Positions 11,984 through 23,900 of a stretch of DNA of 64,000 bases are shown piece after piece. A program made the translations under genes and the position numbers. A model generated the notes under the pieces. That model did no database searches, was not told the origin of the DNA, and worked only from the letters and a program-made list of their open reading frames with translations. The stretch covers positions 135,490,427 to 135,554,426 of the forward strand of contig JALGPY010000002.1 of the NCBI GenBank assembly GCA_023055425.1. The letters run 5' to 3'. Numbering within the stretch: the first letter of the stretch is position 1; every line of letters begins with the position of its first letter. Source of the DNA: Linanthus parryae. Taxonomy: Eukaryota; Streptophyta; Magnoliopsida; Ericales; Polemoniaceae.

Positions 11984-12001
11984 TGGTGAACCTGACGTGA
12001 A
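11984..12001 (+). other. Primer-binding site, Tat element 1
   Basis: TGGTGAACCTGACGTGAA begins 3 nt after the LTR end, with the TGG that pairs to a tRNA CCA end. I did not identify the tRNA. It is unlike the initiator-Met site of the two LTR arrays. Confidence 0.65.
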
Positions 12002-12020
12002 CTTACCAGCAAAAGCAACC

Positions 12021-13550
12021 ATGTCTCAGGAGGATGATGTCAGCAACCGATCGCCCTCCACCGAAACTCCCTCGGGAGACGAGACCCGCCGTACTCCAAT
12101 GACTCCCGGCGAGGCACCGACGTTAGAGTCTTTGGATGCCACTGTCCAAAGTCAAGCGAAAGCTCTCAAGGCTCAATCTGCGCAATTAGAACAAATCTTG
12201 GCTGTTCTGGGTACCCTTGCGCCAAACCCTTCATCAGTCGCCGCTATCTCTCAGGGAGGAGGAACCCCTACCGCTCCAGGATTGGGAGTGCCAACCGCAT
12301 CTCCCAACCCTCATCTGCAGACTCCACCGTCGGCTACGCAGCTGCCTTCGGTTCAAGGATCGACGGCACAGATGCTGCCTCCTGCCGCTCACGCTCCTCA
12401 GCCCTCGGCTTTGGCGTCCAACCCAACTCTGCAGTACCCTTTACCTCCCCCAACGATGATCTGGGGAAATGCGGGTAGTCAGTATGCTCCCAACCCTCCG
12501 GCGGCGTATGTGTCGCCGCCGCCCACGGCAACCCCTCCGACAGCTACCGAGGAGAGCATTTCAGAATGCATGACGTCTCTGCAGAAGCGCGTGGACACTA
12601 TCTTGGCTCATCAGTCATTCGCGGATACGATCATCCCAAAGCTAGACAACGATCCACCCATTCCACGGGAGATCTATCTCATGCCTAACCCGGCGGGGTA
12701 CAAGGCTCCTAAATGGGATAAGTTCGAGGATGTCAATGGAAACGCTCATGAGCATGTCATGCGTTTCATTGACGTCATCGGTCCGTACGGAGCTGATCCC
12801 AAACTGCTGATGCGAGAGTTCCCAATGTCTTTTGGGAACGTAGCATACAAATGGTACCGAACCTTAGAAGCCGGATCCGTGAAGACTTGGGACGACATGG
12901 TCCAGAAGTTCTATACCAAGTTCTTCCAGATGGAAGAAAAGGTGACGATGATCCATCTCTCGCGGATGTACCAGAAGCGCGAAGAGGACGGAATCACTTT
13001 CATCAAGAAATTCAGGGCGAAATCCTTGGAGTGCAAAGATCCAATGCCCGAAAGCCGGCTCGTAGAGATATGCCTGCAGTGCATGCGAGATGAATACAAA
13101 GGTATGCTAATCAATTTGCAAACACCTACGTTTTCAAAGCTAATCGAATGCACGAAGAATATCGAACCTATAGTCGAGAGACAGAAAAAGAAGAGCGCTC
13201 CAGAGCGACCTGCGAGCGGCACTACTTACAAGATCGGGAGGTTTAGCTACAAGCGGGGACGCGAAGCTGAGGTCAATACAGTTTCACCCCAGAAACAAGC
13301 GAAGGTTGCGAACTTCGATGTACCGCCTCTGCCATGCTCGGTAGAGGAAGCAAGTGACCTCTGCAGACAGTGGCGCAAGGACGGCGTCCTGCCACCGCTC
13401 GAGAAAACACCCTCCAAGGAGATGGTGAGGGATCCTAAGTGGTGCGAGTACCACGGCAAGGTCATGCATCCCACGGCCGAGTGCAAGAAACTCAGGTTCG
13501 CGTTCGATCAGAAGATGAAGAATGGCGAGCTCATCGTCAGCGATCACTGA
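12021..13550 (+). CDS. gag: Gag polyprotein, Tat element 1
   Basis: A 509-residue capsid-type protein that would assemble the cytoplasmic particle. The first ATG after the primer-binding site (MSQEDD) is taken as the start; the frame is open slightly further upstream. Residues up to about 200 are proline/alanine-rich and low complexity. The central part (roughly 215-390) is the retrotransposon Gag domain, with YKWYRTLEAGSVKTWDDM and FYTKFF patterns. Near the C terminus a CEYHGKVMHPTAEC pattern resembles the degenerate zinc-knuckle-like motif of Tat Gags rather than a classic CCHC knuckle. It ends at TGA (13548-13550), with protease continuing in the same frame, so readthrough or internal initiation would be needed for pol. 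The frame appears intact. Confidence 0.9.
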   Translation: MSQEDDVSNRSPSTETPSGDETRRTPMTPGEAPTLESLDATVQSQAKALKAQSAQLEQILAVLGTLAPNPSSVAAISQGGGTPTAPGLGVPTASPNPHLQTPPSATQLPSVQGSTAQMLPPAAHAPQPSALASNPTLQYPLPPPTMIWGNAGSQYAPNPPAAYVSPPPTATPPTATEESISECMTSLQKRVDTILAHQSFADTIIPKLDNDPPIPREIYLMPNPAGYKAPKWDKFEDVNGNAHEHVMRFIDVIGPYGADPKLLMREFPMSFGNVAYKWYRTLEAGSVKTWDDMVQKFYTKFFQMEEKVTMIHLSRMYQKREEDGITFIKKFRAKSLECKDPMPESRLVEICLQCMRDEYKGMLINLQTPTFSKLIECTKNIEPIVERQKKKSAPERPASGTTYKIGRFSYKRGREAEVNTVSPQKQAKVANFDVPPLPCSVEEASDLCRQWRKDGVLPPLEKTPSKEMVRDPKWCEYHGKVMHPTAECKKLRFAFDQKMKNGELIVSDH

Positions 13551-14633
13551 AAGGATGTGCGTAACAACCCGCTCCCCGCGCATGCGGAGCAGGGCTCGAA
13601 GGGCAAAGAGGTCGCCATGATCTCGATCGTCGACTTGGAAGAAGTCGCAGAGGATGGCCTGCCCATCGTCGCCGAGGTCCATGAAGACGAAGACTATAGC
13701 ATGGACACAGAGGATGAACGTGCCGACCGCATGAAAGGGTCGCATGGCTTCAACAAATTCTTCGACGAGATGAATTTCTCCGAGAAGTGCCGGACTGATA
13801 TGACGAAAGCGATTTTGAGGATAGCAGAGGACTACGAGGAGGACCTTGTAGTCTCCAACGGGAAAGTCATCAGGGCATCCCGCTCTACGGAAAAGATTAT
13901 GACCTTTTCTGCCAGCGACAAGAAGACGAATGCGAGCCACCAGAGACCTCTGTACGTGACCGCCATCATCAATGGCGTCGAGTTCAAACGAGCGTTCGTC
14001 GATGGAGGAGCAGCGGTCAACGTCGTTCCGCTCCACACACTGAGGCTAGCAGGGATCCCCGAACATAAGGTAGTCAGGCGTCCATCTCCGCTGGTGGGAT
14101 TCGGAAGCGACTCTAGAATGACAATCGGATGGATTCGCCTGGGCGTTCAGATTGGCAAAATCAAGTGCTCAGCGAAGTTCTATGTCATAGACGCGAACAC
14201 CACATACCACATGATTATAGGTCGAGCCTGGATTCATCGCTTCGACGCAGTCCCTTCGACGGCTCACCAGGTTATGAAAGCTATCTGGAACGACAGAATA
14301 GTCGAGATACCGGCTTCGACAAACCCGTTCAACCTGGACGAAGCACATCTCAGCGAGGCGGTGTGGTTCACTGAGATGGCAGATGAGCAAACACCCGGAC
14401 CATTCAACCCTACTCCTTTGCCTCTCTGGGAGGACATCAAGGACCAGTCGCCTGCAGGGGTAATGGTGACGAGGGAAGATGCCAAGGAAAAGCCGCCTAC
14501 ACGCGAAGAGACGCCGCGTATCGCATATCATCGAAAGAACGTGTACAATCTGAAGAGGATCTCAAAGCATGACCCCGAGGTCAAGGAGATAGAGAGCTTC
14601 TACGCCAATGGGAAGAAATGCTACCGCATATGA
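13551..14633 (+). CDS. Aspartic protease region, Tat element 1
   Basis: Same frame as gag, directly after its TGA, ending at a second TGA (14631-14633). The retropepsin core reads AFVDGGAAVNVVP, with the catalytic D-G-G codons at 14001-14009 (Tat elements carry DGG where retroviruses have DTG or DSG). Downstream YHMIIGRAWIH is the flap/C-terminal ILGR-like block. The first 100 residues are acidic linker. The first ATG is at 13618, so initiation there, or readthrough of the gag stop, is possible. It would cleave Gag-Pol inside the particle. Whether the stops are ancestral or decay cannot be judged, because this part of element 2 lies outside the window. Confidence 0.82.
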   Translation, partial: KDVRNNPLPAHAEQGSKGKEVAMISIVDLEEVAEDGLPIVAEVHEDEDYSMDTEDERADRMKGSHGFNKFFDEMNFSEKCRTDMTKAILRIAEDYEEDLVVSNGKVIRASRSTEKIMTFSASDKKTNASHQRPLYVTAIINGVEFKRAFVDGGAAVNVVPLHTLRLAGIPEHKVVRRPSPLVGFGSDSRMTIGWIRLGVQIGKIKCSAKFYVIDANTTYHMIIGRAWIHRFDAVPSTAHQVMKAIWNDRIVEIPASTNPFNLDEAHLSEAVWFTEMADEQTPGPFNPTPLPLWEDIKDQSPAGVMVTREDAKEKPPTREETPRIAYHRKNVYNLKRISKHDPEVKEIESFYANGKKCYRI

Positions 14634-14645
14634 AGGTGCGCGGGG

Positions 14646-17600
14646 ATGTCCTCACGCGGGCATGGGGATATCCCTGGGCAAATCAATCAAATCGAGCAAA
14701 TCACGCTAACGGAAGAGCCAACACAGGGCACTCCAGACGAGAAACTCAAAGAAGCGCCTGAATGCATGGAAGACAGGCCAAGACCGCAAAAGCAAGAGCT
14801 AAAGGAAGTGTTCCTCAGCCCGAACGATGAAAAGAAAAGGCCGGTCTTCCTGAGCGCAGATCTCACAAGCGAAGAAGAACAAGGGCTGCTACAGCTCCTA
14901 ACTGAATACAAGGATGTGTTCGCATGGGAGTATGATGAGATGCCAGGTCTGGATACAAGCATCACCATGCACCGTTTAGACATCATCCCCGGGTCTAAAC
15001 CGGTCAAACAGAGCACGAGAAGCTTCAGGCCGGAGCTTAACGTGAAGATCAAGCAGGAGATTGTCAAACTCCTAGATGCCAAGTTCATAGAGCCGAATCA
15101 TCATCCCACGTGGCTGGCCAACATCGTGCCAGTGGTGAAGAAGAACGGACAGCTCCGCATCTGCGTGGACTTCCGAGATCTCAATCGCTTCTGCCCTAAG
15201 GACGATTTCCCACTGCCCAACATCGATTTGCTTATCGATTCAACAGCGGGTCATCGCATGTTCAGTTTCATGGACGGCTTCAGCGGATACAACCAAATCA
15301 AGATGGATCCCGAAGATGCGCGGAAAACAGCATTCATCACTCCTGTAGGGGTATTCAACTACACGGTGATGCCGTTCGGTCTTAAGAACGCGGGCGCGAC
15401 CTATCAGCGGGCCATGATGGCTCTATTCCACGACATGATGCACAAAGAGGTGGAATTCTATGTGGATGACCTGGTGGTTAAATCCAAGCACGAAGCAGAT
15501 CACCTCGCAGATCTGCGAAAGGTGTTCAATAGATGCAGGCGCTTTCATGAACCCCATGAAATGCGCGTTCGGGGTAACATCAGGGAAATTCTTGGGATGC
15601 GTAGTTCATCGCCAAGGGATCGAGCCCGACCCCGCGAAAGTGTCAGCTATCACTGGCATGACGCCGCCCCATAATCAGAGTGCATTAAAGACATTTTTAG
15701 GAAAGCTATCCTATCTGTGGAGATTCATCCCAGCAATTGCCGAAATCACATGCTGTTTCAGCACTCTTCTCAAGAAGGACGCCGCGTACAACTGGGCTCC
15801 GGAGCACGAAGCCGCATTCGGAAAGCTGAAGGATTTACTCACGTCCTCAAAGATAATGATCGCGCCTCAACTGGGATCACCGCTTCTGCTATACCTAACA
15901 TCAACAAGAAGATCTATAGGAGCGCTCTTGGCTCAGGAGTATGAAGGCCAGGAGAGGCCTATCTACTACATTTCTCGCATCGTGCAGCCTGCTGAATCAA
16001 GGTACACAGACATCGAACGTCATTGCCTTGCCTTATTCTTCGTGATAGAGAAGTTGAAACACTATTTTGCATCACACAAAGTAGTAGTGGTCACCAAGAG
16101 CGACCCCATAAGATACTTGCTAACTCACACTACTCCGGGAGGAAGACTGGCGAAATGGTACATGACCATTTCCCAATACGATATCACATGCGTGCGACCA
16201 CGAGCGATCAAGTCGCAGGCGGTAGCAGATCTGTTGGCACAGTTCCCCGATAACAGCCACGAGCCCGTGATCGAAGAAGAGCTCGAAGGCCCTGAAATCT
16301 ACGCAATCGACGTGCCCTATTGGACCCTCCACTTCGACTGTTCGTCAACCCGCAAAGGCGGAGGCATTGGGATAGTCTTGACAAAGCCAGATGGGGAAGT
16401 CATACAGATGGCCGCAAAGCTCAACTTCGCAGTCACAAACAACGAAGCGGAATACGAGGCTCTCATTGTGGGGCTCCGTGCGGCGAAAGCTTTGGAAGTG
16501 AGCAACTTAACAGTCATGGGAGATTCCAAGCTGATTGTTAAGCAAGCCTCGGGCGAATATGGTTTGAAGGAGATCAACCTCCTGTCTTACCGCACCTTAG
16601 TACAGAAGCTGATGCAGCAATTCTGCGATGTGAAGTACGAGCACAAGCCCCGAGCAGACAACAGGCACGCAGACGCTTTAGCAACCTTGGGATCTAAGGT
16701 CAGCATAGACAAATGCCCCGCAAGGATTTCCATCGAAGTGCGAACATCGTCAGCATTGACAGAAGATGCGTGCGACGACGAACACATGGATGACGCAGAC
16801 TGGCGAAAATCAATCCTGCAAGCTATTGCGAAGGGCACCAGCAACGAAAGCTGGGCACTCACAAAAGGATACTGCATCCACGACAACACCCTTTACTACA
16901 AGGGTCCTGGGGGAATACTCATGCGATGCGTCTCCGAGCAAGAGGGACAGCAGCTGTTAGAAAAGATTCACCAACACGCCTGCGGGGAAAGCGAGGTGTC
17001 AATCTACAGAAAGGCTCAGAGATATGGTATTTATTGGCCGGACATGTCAACAGCCGCAGCCCTGATACAAGGGAAGTGCGAAAGTTGCGCACTAATCAAA
17101 GACTCTCTACTCATCGCCCTAACCGATGACGACACGGACTGGAGGAAGCCACTATTTGATTTCCTCACCCAGGGCACCGTACCCGGGTCGAGAAAAGAAG
17201 CCGAAAAATTGAAAAGGAAAGCGTCTCGATACGTGGTACAGGAAAACATGCTTTGGCGAAGAGGTCACGAGGGCAACTTGCTGCGATGTCTAGACGGCAG
17301 AGAAGCACAAGAAGTCATGGACCTTTCTCATCAGGTGGAACACCAAGGAGGTGCGAAATTATGCAGGCAGCTCCTCTCAATCGGGTATTTCTGGCCCACG
17401 ATGGAGGTCGATTGCCGCACCAAAGTACGACGCTGCCAGGAATGCCAATTCAAAGGGAACCTAGTGCACGCTCCCGCTGTGGATCTACATGCGCTAGGGA
17501 CGCCATGGCCATTTCACACATGGGCACTGGACTTCATCGGTCCCATTCGACCGACGTCGCACGGGAATCATTTCATTCTCACCGCAACTGAGCTGTTCAC

Positions 17601-18362
17601 CAAGTGGGTGGAAGCAATACCGCTAAAGACGGCAAATGCGCTGGCTGTGATCAATTTCATCCAGGAAAGCATCATATGCAGGTTCGGAATCCCAAACACC
17701 ATTCTTTCAGATAACGGTACTCCTTTTGTTAATCGCCAGGTAGCTGCGAAATTAGCGGAGTACAATATCAGGCAGATATGTTCTACCCCTTATTACCAAA
17801 GGGAAACGGACAAGCTGAAGCGACTAACAAAACGCTGTTGAGAATTTTGAGCAAGATGGTCGCAGATGACCACAAGAAGTGGGCCGACTCTCTAAGCATA
17901 GCTCTGTGGGCTTACCGAACTTCTCCAAGGACACCCACAGGGGCCTCGCCATTTCTACTATGTTATGGAGCCGAAGCTGTAGTACCTGCGGAGGTTAGAG
18001 TCAACTCGGCAAGGCTGGCCTTCCATGCACTCTATGAAAATCAACGCGATCACGACTTAGTCTTGCTGGAGGAAAAGCGAGAACAAGCCAAGAGAACCAA
18101 TACGCGATACCAGGAAAGAATCGCTCGCGCCTACAATAAGACGGTCCAGCGAAGAGATTTCGCAGTCGGAGACTTGGTCTTGCGCGCATCTGATCACTGC
18201 ATGCGAGAAGCGACTCACCCGAAGTTCGCAGCCAACTGGGAAGGACCCTTCGAAGTCACAGAAGTCTTTGACAGTGGCTACTGCAGCATACGAAGGTTGC
18301 ACGGCACAATCTCTACTCCGAGTTCAGTCAACATGCGCTGGATTAAGAAGTACAATCCCTGA
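14646..18362 (+). pseudogene. pol: pol of Tat element 1: RT, RNase H, aRNH, integrase, two frameshifts
   Basis: It opens at ATG 14646 in the gag frame. RT includes LRICVDFRDLNRFCPKD, MPFGLKNAGATYQR and the catalytic YVDD at 15459-15470. An 8-nt deletion near 15546, relative to element 2, shifts the frame; the reading then runs to near 17795, where a 1-nt loss restores the first frame until the stop at 18360-18362. The middle section holds Ty3-type RNase H, then a second RNase H starting WTLHFDCSS (16321; element 2 has G for C) with NNEAEYEAL, GDSKL and NRHADALA. Two similar zinc-binding-type modules follow, then integrase with D at 17530, D at 17710 and E at 17817 and a GDLVLR/WEGPFEV C-terminal fold. 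The two shifts sum to minus 9, and no functional Pol can be made. Confidence 0.92.
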
Positions 18363-18584
18363 CTTCTCTCATTTCATGCGTTTTATTATAACGTTGCTCG
18401 ATATCGTGTATGGCTACGATTTACACAATCTCCTCCCCCATATGAGAGGATTGTAATCCCATCTCTCCCATATGAGAGCGTTATAATAAAAGAATTCTCC
18501 CAAATGAGAAGTTCACATTTCTAGCTGTTTCTGTTGCTCTATTCAGTTTGTTATTACTGTTAATCATGGTTTATTCGCCGCAAT
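18363..18584. repeat. Short CATATGAGAG repeats after pol
   Basis: Three spaced copies of a CTCCCATATGAGAG-like box (about 18431, 18466 and, degenerate, 18499) in non-coding sequence. The same set appears in element 2 at about 60700-60775 in inverted orientation, so it is a conserved structural part of the family. Confidence 0.6.
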
Positions 18585-19480
18585 AGCAATCTGTCCAATT
18601 GCGATCTTAATTGATCAACTAAGCCTATCTCTCACGATAGCAGCCTATGCAAACGCGATCTTAAGTGATCAACTAAGCCTATCTCTTACGATAGCAGCCT
18701 ACGCAAATGCGATCTTAAGTGATCAACTAAGCCTATCTCTTACGATAGCAGCCTACGCAAATGCGATCTTAAGTGATCAACTAAGCCTATCTCTTACGAT
18801 AGCAGCCTATGCAAATGCGATCTTAAGTGATCATCTAAGCCTATCCTTTGCGATAGCAGCAAATGCGATCTTAAGTGATCATCTAAGCCTATCTCTCGCG
18901 ATAGCAGCCTGTGCGATCTTAAGTGATCAACTAAGCCTATCTCTTACGATAGCAGCATATGCAAATGCGATCTTAAGTGATCATCTAAGCCTATCTCTCG
19001 CGATAGCAGCAAATGCGATCTTAAGTGATCATATAAGCCTATCTCTTACGATAGCAATCTATGCAAATGCGATCTTAATTGATCATTTAAAGCCTATCTC
19101 TTACGATAGCAGCTTGTGCAAATGCGATCTTGATTGATCATATAAGCCTATCTCTTATGGTAGCAGCCTGTCTAAATGCGATCTTAATTGATCTTCTAAA
19201 GCCTATCTGTCACGATAGCAACACATACAAATGCGATCTTAATTGATCTTCTAAAACCTATCTGTCATGATAGCAACACATACGAATGCGATCTTAATTA
19301 ATCTTTAAAATCTATCTGTTGCGATAGCAGCCTACGCAAAAAAAATGATCTTAGTCGATCTTCTAAAAGCCTATCTGCAACGATAGCAACTCGTACAATT
19401 TAACAATCTTGATTGATCTACTAAAGACTATCTGCCACGATAGCAACTTGCGACATTGTGAAGATGATCTTAAATGATCC
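18585..19480. repeat. 54 bp tandem array between pol and antisense gene, element 1
   Basis: About sixteen units of a 54 bp repeat, best preserved at 18650-18830 and progressively degenerate and truncated to the right. Each unit contains CTATCTCTTACGATAG (5 bp inverted arms) and GATCTTAAGTGATC-like inverted sequence, so each unit could form small hairpins. The homologous array of element 2 is at 59935-60640. Confidence 0.9.
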
Positions 19481-20913
19481 ACAAACGGCCAACCACAAGC
19501 CCATTTGCCATGATGGCACAGCTGCGAAAGTATGATCTCGATCGATCTAGCGAAGCATCAGCGAATTAATATATCGCAAATGCGAAACCATTACATAGCA
19601 TTATGCAAGGCGAAATATGCCGAAACGCATGCGAAATTGTATTTTGTTGTAAAGAGACAGCAGATAATACAAAAGGCTATTTATCATTACGAGTCAAATG
19701 ACTTACAATTTATCTGTCTAGATAGCAGCTTACAAGCGAAAAGCTCGAATCTAACTACGCAGCCAACATGGCTTACAATACATTCGAAAAGTAACTCACA
19801 AGCATGAAGTTACACATCGCGGGAATTCCGACTAGAAAAGGATGAACCCACCGGTTTCAACACCGGCTACGCAACACGCAGATCTGCGGGTGAACATCTG
19901 TAGCGGGGGGGATCTTGCTCTAAAAGAGCCACATGAAGCCATACGCTCAAGATCCCGGTATTCGACAAGACCGTTGTCAGATCTGCACCCCATAACATTT
20001 GCCCAAGGAATCACCGGTTCCGGCGATCCACAGGCAAGCAGAAGCTCCAAAGGGCAAGGGCTCCTTGTAGACGGGGATGAACGCGACAGTTCGTCACCCC
20101 GAGCTCACAAACGTGAAGGTGACGGATTCTTATCCAGGGATGCTGAAGAAGAATTCCGCCGTTCATTACGAGACGGTAGCACGGTCACTTCGGCGCTGCA
20201 CCTCACCACGAGGCGGCCGGAAACATGACCTGCACACATAATACACGAAGAACTTTCTTCGAACACACATGAGATATTATCTGCATCTTCTTTATGATGG
20301 TTATAAAGAGCAATAAGCCTCATAAAGTGGATCTTGGAAACTATTTCTACAGCACAAAGCGCAAACTCAGGATTCACAACTTGAAGTTGCCATGAATCAA
20401 CGAAAAATAAGCGTTGAAGCCAGCAGTTGTAAGGACTCACGGCAAAGCACATTTTTGGGATGAAGAACCCAAATAGCAAAAGACCGGGTTTATATAGACC
20501 CTGTACAGACTCTTCGGTTGCCAAAGATGAGTCAGCAGAATTCAAAAAGAGGGTAAGTTCAATCACTTACGCCTTGAAAAGCGGTAACAATCAATTACCC
20601 TACTAAAGGCTACGACGATTCAGTTGCGTATCCTAATAAATGACGGATAGTCATGATTCGGATGGACTTCCCAACGAAAGCGTGCTTATCTGCCGAGAAA
20701 TTAGCGCGAAAATCAAGCAGAGTATCAATTGCTGATGTCATAATTGGATATGCACAGAAATATCCAATCAAATCCCGGAAAAGGGCAAAACGGGAAAATT
20801 CATTTTTTTTGTTAAAAAAAAAGGGGGAGAAACCCTAGCAACATCACATTAATGTTCAAGACATTACATTAATGTTCCAGCCATTTTCTTTCTATTTTTG
20901 CAAAATTCGAAAA
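19481..20913. other. Non-coding spacer, element 1
   Basis: Separates the tandem array from the 3' end of the antisense gene. The left part continues degenerate GATC/CTATC-like motifs. It contains a minus-strand TATA box and a 153-codon minus-strand frame (20105-20566) that overlaps the TATA box. That frame matches a 124-codon frame in element 2 but has no recognisable domain and is interrupted upstream in element 2, so I do not call it a gene. Confidence 0.5.
20486..20497 (-). promoter_or_regulatory. Antisense-strand TATA box, element 1
   Basis: CTATATAAACCC on the minus strand, about 420 bp beyond the stop of the antisense gene. Transcription from here would run leftward through the tandem array and antisense to pol. 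The same box is retained at 58874 in element 2. Confidence 0.45.
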
Positions 20914-23900
20914 TCAAAGTAAATTCTTGATCAAGGAATCTTGGGGCTCGAACTGCTCGCTCAGCTTCTCGACCTGTTCCACTTCTTGCTTCAGTAGCTC
21001 GCACCTAGCATTCATCTCATGATACAGCTTCAGAGCTTCATCAACCTTTTGCTTCTGCTGCTCCACCTTCTGCTTCTCAGCTGCGAGATTCTGGTGGCCG
21101 AGTTTCAAAGTTACGGCTGCGCGAATCAGCGTGACTCTGTCCTTGAGAAATTTGAAACCCAGTCGGCCCTGGACTTTGATCAGGAGATTTTGGCACATGC
21201 CGCACAGCAATTCAGCACTCTGGACAGAAATGGTCGCAGGTGTAGCCGCAGACAGCTGCTCCAATATCCAAATGGCTTCAGTAAGGAACAGCCTCCTGTC
21301 AAAAGGCCCGATCTCCAGAGATCTCGCAAACGATCGGGGGTAGGTCAGACGCATTCGAACCACCCAGTCTACATCGGTTTGCTTCAAACCTGAGGAGACG
21401 TCAAAAATAAGTTATGATGTCAAAACTCGCAAGCGAATAATGCGACGTGCGAACAGTGAAGCTCTACTTACCAGTTCCTTCCAGAATCTCATGAAGAGAA
21501 GGAATGCGGGCTGCCGGGTTGTTCGAAGATTGCCCTCGCTCCATAGCTCTCCTATCAGCTGCGAGCTCCAATCTCTCGTAGTCGGGAGGAAGAGTGTAGG
21601 TCGCACCAGCTGCGACTGCATTCCCAACCTGCGAGCCCCAAATGCTCCACGCAGGAATAGGTGCCTCGGGCTCAGTCATCGCCGGAGGTGAAGGGACAGC
21701 CGAAGTCGCTTGGCGAAGGACGCTCTCAGATGCGAACGCATTAGCAGCACTTGTCCTTACTTCCTCTGCACTGGTACGGACATCTTCATCCACCAGCACA
21801 GCATCAGCTCCAGCATCGTCGGAAAGTTCGATGATGTCCTCGAGAGGCTCACCCGCGTGGTCAGCAGCTGCGACGGGCTTCTCGGTATGGGAGCTCGGAA
21901 TTGGAACATAGGACGCAGAAGGCTGACTTCTCTGCTCCAGCTCAGGTTCCTCAGCATGACCCGCGACATTAAATGCGATGACATGAGGTAACTTGCGCTA
22001 TAAGTTATTTTGCTATCTTTACTAAAGCTAAGAATAAGCACCTCCACGCGAAGGTGGGATTGAGGTATCCTCATCATACACTAAGGACGTGGAACCATGC
22101 CCTATCAGTGTGTCCTCACTAAGCAAGTCTTTAAGAGAAGCGTGACCTGGGATGCGAATAAACCAGTCATGATTCTGCCTCAAGTTGATAAAGCCTAGTA
22201 CGTGCGTATCACTCAAATAGTTACCTGAGGGTTCTCCGCATTTGCCTACTAACCAACGGCGAATGTCAGCCTTTGACACACCATGCTTTAACGCACCCAC
22301 AATAACATCTCTATAAATTACTGCGAGATTGAAGATCTCACCTTTATCGCCACCTGCGATCTCTTCGAAGTCTGCTTGGACTTGCTCCAAGGCCGCTGCA
22401 TCCTCTCCGGGAACCTCATCCTCCTCCTCCGCATGAGGAGCCACTTCTTCGGGAAGCTCGTCTTCCTCGCCAACTGGACGCACTAAGTCGTCAACATGCT
22501 GCTCTTCGAGGCTCCGTTGTTTCACACGCTCGAGCTCCTCTTCCTCTCGCTGCCTCCTTCTTTCGGCAGCCTCCGCGGCTGTCTTTCGGGACTCAGCAAG
22601 AACGTCCTCGCTTATGGGACCATCTGGAATACCAGAATGGGCATCTCTCTTTTGTCTCTTGGCCACAAGGCCACCAATGGTTTCATCATCATCATCTGCG
22701 AATACCCAATTGGTTTAAAGAAAAGAAGTGCAAATAAGTTACGATAACGGGAAAGGAAATGCGACGGAGGTACCTCCTGATTCTTCCTCATGCATCACAA
22801 CTGTTACTTCTTCTTCATCACTTGCTTGGGGCTCCTGCCTCTCTTCCTCTTCCTCTTGATTGAATGGAACGAAAGTCTCAACTGCGAGATCTTTCCGCAC
22901 TTTGCTGGGCATGCGACCTTTGCCTTTGTCCTTGATAGAAAGGGACCTCACTGGGGGAGAAGCTGGGGCATTCCTAGGGGAAGAAATCGTAATTCCCTTT
23001 TTCCTAGGTCTCTTCACTCTTGGCGCCGTAGTCGCTGGAGGAGACGGGTCATCTCCAGAAGGAGACGGAGCCGGAGGATTGTCTATCAGCGAGTCAGCAA
23101 AAGCATTCATGACTGCGCGAATCTTCGTTTCGAGCTCAGGTTCCATCCTCCACGATAGCCGGAACGACTGCCCTTGTCTCCTGGTGGCAACGATGGCGTT
23201 GACCAATGACTTGGAGCGATCACCAGATGCGAATCGCCGCACATGAAACTACAACCGTACAGAATAAAGATGTCAGCATAAGAAAATCAAAAGGCTTAAA
23301 TGCACGCGGAGAAATTGCTTACCTCAGCAAATGCCTTGCTATATCTGACGACATGCGTATCGCCCTTCTTAATTGCGGCGACTTGCTCCTTCAGAATGAC
23401 ATCAGGGCACAAATGGTTCTCACGATCCCACAGTGAGTAACAACCATACTCAGACTCGCTCAGACTGCAAGTAGGGCGAAACGGAAAAGAGTTCCTTTTG
23501 ATCAAGGGAGATCTACCCGGCTGCGCGGCCGACTCCGTCTCAATCCTCGTTTGCTGGGCAACCCAGTATGCGAGCCAGTTCTGGGAACAACCACCCTCGC
23601 GGGTTCCCGCAGGCTGCTCGAAAGGAAGATTGTTCATGAAAACCGTCTTGCACTCCTTTGTTAGCAAGCGCTTGTAGCATCCTCTGACAATGGACTGGGG
23701 CCAGATTGATGGGGCCACCGCATCAAAACCAAACTAAGGAGAAACTCGAGTGGGGTCAACGTCCACGGTAAGCTTTTCATACCTCGGTGCGAGCTCACGA
23801 ATATGCTCTGCAAGGGCAGGAAGGGAACCTCGCAGACACCAGCAAAAGAACTCGCGGTAGCGCTCATGAAAATGAGGTCTCCCTTCAAAGAGAAGCTCTT

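Noticed and set aside
12217..12459. Overlapping frames in gag and pol on both strands
   Set aside because: Shadows of the gag-pol reading frames; no independent support.
20105..20566. 153-codon minus-strand frame, conserved in part in element 2
   Set aside because: Overlaps a TATA box, is interrupted upstream in element 2 and lacks recognisable domains; conservation is explained by element homology.
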